NCBI GenBank assembly: GCA_025361565.1
Contig: JANYKN010000018.1
Span: forward strand, 163,424 to 227,423
Reading direction: 5' to 3'
Length of the DNA stretch: 64,000 nucleotides
DNA from: Bacteroidota bacterium
Lineage (GTDB): Bacteria; Bacteroidota; Bacteroidia; Bacteroidales; NBLH01
Shown: piece after piece, positions 62,300 through 64,000 of the stretch
How the letters are laid out: each line of letters begins with the position of its first letter
Position numbering within the stretch: the first letter of the stretch is position 1
Notes under the pieces: generated by a model
The model's database searches: none
What the model was told of the DNA's origin: nothing
Seen by the model: the letters and a program-made list of their open reading frames with translations, nothing else
Program-made: the position numbers and the translations under genes

Positions 62300-63637
62300 T
62301 TATAAGGTTAATGGAACTCCAGTGTAGAAATCCAGAATTTTCTTACTAAATAAAAGGTTGTATTTCGACTGAAGCAATGCACTTTCGGCAGTTATTAAAT
62401 TGGTTTTCTGAATTAGAAAATCTACAGAGTTTAATATTCCTTGCTTGTACTTTTCTTGAGCTACATCGTACGATTCCTGAGCTGAATTGAATTTTTCAAT
62501 ACTTGCCTGATATTGCGTAATAGCTGAGTTGTAATCGACATCGGCCTGTTCAATAGATTTACGTAACTGATTTTTAATATTGGTTTCGTTTAAAGTTGCA
62601 TTGGCGGTTCCAATTTTAGCTAATGCAATTGAAGATCGAATTTGCCTGTTTTCATAAATTGGAATAGACAAAGTCAGACTCAATGTGGGAACAATCTGGT
62701 TTTGCAGTTGGTTGTTGTAAGCCATTCCCAATCCGGATTGATAACTTGTATTTAATCCTGCACTCATAGTCAAGCTTGGCTGATATCCAGCTTTTGCAAT
62801 GGAAATATCCAGTTCGGAAATTTGTTGGTTCATTTCTGCACTTTTAATCTGAGGTTTAATGGAAAGTGCTGTTTCATATATAGAATCAGCGTCAAGGCCA
62901 GTATCCAAATCCTTTGAAATATCAAATTTTGGTTGTTCTATAGAAAACTTACTGGTTATCGGAATTTCCATCAATTGCATTAATGTTAGTTGGTTAAGCT
63001 GCAATTGATTTGTTGCATTGGCAAGCGTTAGGTTTTCATTGGCAAGTTCTGATTTTACTTGTAAATAATCCGATTTTGCAACTGATCCTAATTTTAATCG
63101 TTCTTCAGATAATGTTAATTGCTCAGAAGTTGATTCAACTTGTTTTTGAGAATTTCGAACCAGTTCCTCCGAGTAAAGAACCTGTAAATAAGCCGAAAGT
63201 ACTTCTAAGCTTATAGATTCTTTCAAAGCCTCTACATCATAACCACCAGCTTTATAGCTTAATTCGGATTGTTTTATAGTGTTTTGAGTTTTAAAACCAT
63301 TGTAAAGAGTAACCTTTGAATTGATTCCAAAACTAGTACCATTAGAGTTAGTGTAAGGTCCGAAATTATCGTTGGCATCTGCATGCTTGCTCCATTGGAA
63401 ATTTTGCGATATTGATGCATTTACCGATGGAAAAAGATCTGCCCTGGCTTGCTCTGTATAAACCTTATTGGTTTCATTAGAAAGTGCTTTTTCCTGGATA
63501 CTTATATTTTTTTGCATGGCCTGGTCAATGCAAAGTGGAAGCGTCCAGACAGTGTCTTTGTTTTGTGCCCTTGTACTGATGCTTAATAGCGAAACCATCA
63601 GTATTAGACTAAGTTTTATCATTCTATTTTTTTTCAT
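62300..63637 (-). CDS. TolC-family outer-membrane channel
   Basis: About 445 residues from the ATG at 63637; an in-frame ATG at 63700 would add a charged prefix before the signal peptide (MKKNRMIKLSLILMVSLLSISTRAQ). Two OEP repeats with long heptad helices (EALKESISLEVLSAYLQVLYSEELVRNSQKQVE and IRSSIALAKIGTANATLNETNIKNQLRKSIEQADVDY). First gene of the efflux operon, in which it completes the export channel across the outer membrane. Normal length for the family. Confidence 0.93.
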   Translation of the reverse strand: MKKNRMIKLSLILMVSLLSISTRAQNKDTVWTLPLCIDQAMQKNISIQEKALSNETNKVYTEQARADLFPSVNASISQNFQWSKHADANDNFGPYTNSNGTSFGINSKVTLYNGFKTQNTIKQSELSYKAGGYDVEALKESISLEVLSAYLQVLYSEELVRNSQKQVESTSEQLTLSEERLKLGSVAKSDYLQVKSELANENLTLANATNQLQLNQLTLMQLMEIPITSKFSIEQPKFDISKDLDTGLDADSIYETALSIKPQIKSAEMNQQISELDISIAKAGYQPSLTMSAGLNTSYQSGLGMAYNNQLQNQIVPTLSLTLSIPIYENRQIRSSIALAKIGTANATLNETNIKNQLRKSIEQADVDYNSAITQYQASIEKFNSAQESYDVAQEKYKQGILNSVDFLIQKTNLITAESALLQSKYNLLFSKKILDFYTGVPLTL

Positions 63638-64000
63638 CTCTTTTGATTTTAGAATAAATTTAAGTTCGTTGCTATCGAGAAAGAAATGAAATGGACGCAA
63701 AGGCTTTTTTTACCGACAAACTGGAATTATTTGCAAAAAATAAACGGTCTAATAATAGAAAAACATTAGGGAAAGTGGTGCTCGAACCCTATTTTTTTGA
63801 AAAAAACAAAACAAATTGTCGATAAATTGTTTGGCTATTTTGATTATAGCGATGAAAATATATTAATGCGAATTAATAGTTGAACTTTTGAATTATTACC
63901 TGCTGGTTGATCCTCAAAACTGATAAGTTTCAATTCTTGCTTAATTTATATTGTTCTGTAAGAAAACTATGTGACTATGTGGTAAAATTAAAGAATCTTT
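63638..64000. other. window-end gap without a supported gene
   Basis: Promoter side of the efflux operon on the minus strand, 362 bases. A short TAGGG (63767-63771) / CCCTA (63787-63791) stem followed by a T-run could be a weak plus-strand terminator of a gene beyond the window. Nothing else was recognised. Confidence 0.35.

Noticed and set aside
1..64000. CRISPR arrays, rRNA or tRNA genes, prophage or conjugative modules
   Set aside because: None was recognised on either strand; no regularly spaced direct repeats, tRNA cloverleaf or phage/conjugation genes were seen.

Overview
The window is AT-rich DNA from a member of the Bacteroidota, most likely a free-living or environmental Bacteroidales/Marinilabiliales-type bacterium. 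The grounds are a SusC/SusD pair, many lipoproteins with a Bacteroidota-style lipobox, TAnnTTTG-type promoter boxes upstream of several genes, little Shine-Dalgarno signal, DUF6132/DUF1634/DUF155 genes, and a two-component-propeller regulator with a LuxR tail. I see no tRNA, rRNA or CRISPR array. The lineage is inferred; no marker gene settles it.

Layout. (1) 1-8.2 kb: housekeeping and envelope genes: queD, lipoproteins, an XRE-like regulator, an NlpC/P60 peptidase, a glutathione peroxidase, and a polyprenyl synthase overlapping an MMPL/RND lipid exporter. (2) 8.2-28.6 kb: a polysaccharide utilisation locus (PUL). It has a propeller/Y_Y_Y/LuxR regulator, SusC, SusD, a double-LamG surface lipoprotein that carries a frameshift, two tandem GH144 enzymes, a GH43-like enzyme and a GH3 beta-glucosidase. 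The set points to beta-1,2-glucan. A REP-associated transposase (RAYT) between two REP hairpins has landed between the regulator and susC, next to one copy of a duplicated ~86-bp hairpin element. (3) 28.7-38.4 kb: DUF1003, CorA, a hybrid histidine kinase, a stand-alone reverse transcriptase, a DinB-fold protein, DUF155, an M19 dipeptidase, a methyl-accepting protein and LpxH.

(4) 38.5-42.8 kb, minus strand: a compact operon of a GATase-like membrane-anchored protein, four tandem paralogues (175-177 aa, one TM helix, a K-S-K-K-W-x-A-R-K-M-K-I-G-G block, a conserved Cys-Tyr and a beta-rich domain) and a radical SAM/SPASM enzyme. I know no described system with this composition. (5) 43.6-48.9 kb, plus strand: a second radical SAM/SPASM locus. 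It runs DUF6132, ArsM-like methyltransferase, thioredoxin lipoprotein, an uncatalogued 37-aa basic peptide with a Cys-rich tail, radical SAM/SPASM, DUF1847, a thioredoxin-thioredoxin reductase fusion and DUF302. (6) 49.7-57.1 kb: sulfur/thiol redox genes: SQR/NDH-2-like flavoprotein, 4Fe-4S NapH-like membrane protein, TauE/SafE exporter with DUF1634, Crp/Fnr regulator, OsmC, an odd thioredoxin-like protein, TrxB, two thioredoxins and DUF2892. (7) 57.1-63.6 kb, minus strand: a TolC-MacA-MacB-type efflux operon ending in a LytS/LytT-like two-component pair.

How it works together. The PUL would bind, import and cut a beta-glucan to glucose under its own sensor. Blocks 5 and 6 together carry at least five thioredoxin-fold domains and two TrxR domains beside sulfide/sulfite-type transport and flavin genes, so reactive-sulfur or thiophilic-metalloid handling is the best reading, with a possible radical-SAM-modified peptide in it. 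The strongest candidates for undescribed biology are blocks 4 and 5, followed by the reverse transcriptase and its structured upstream region.
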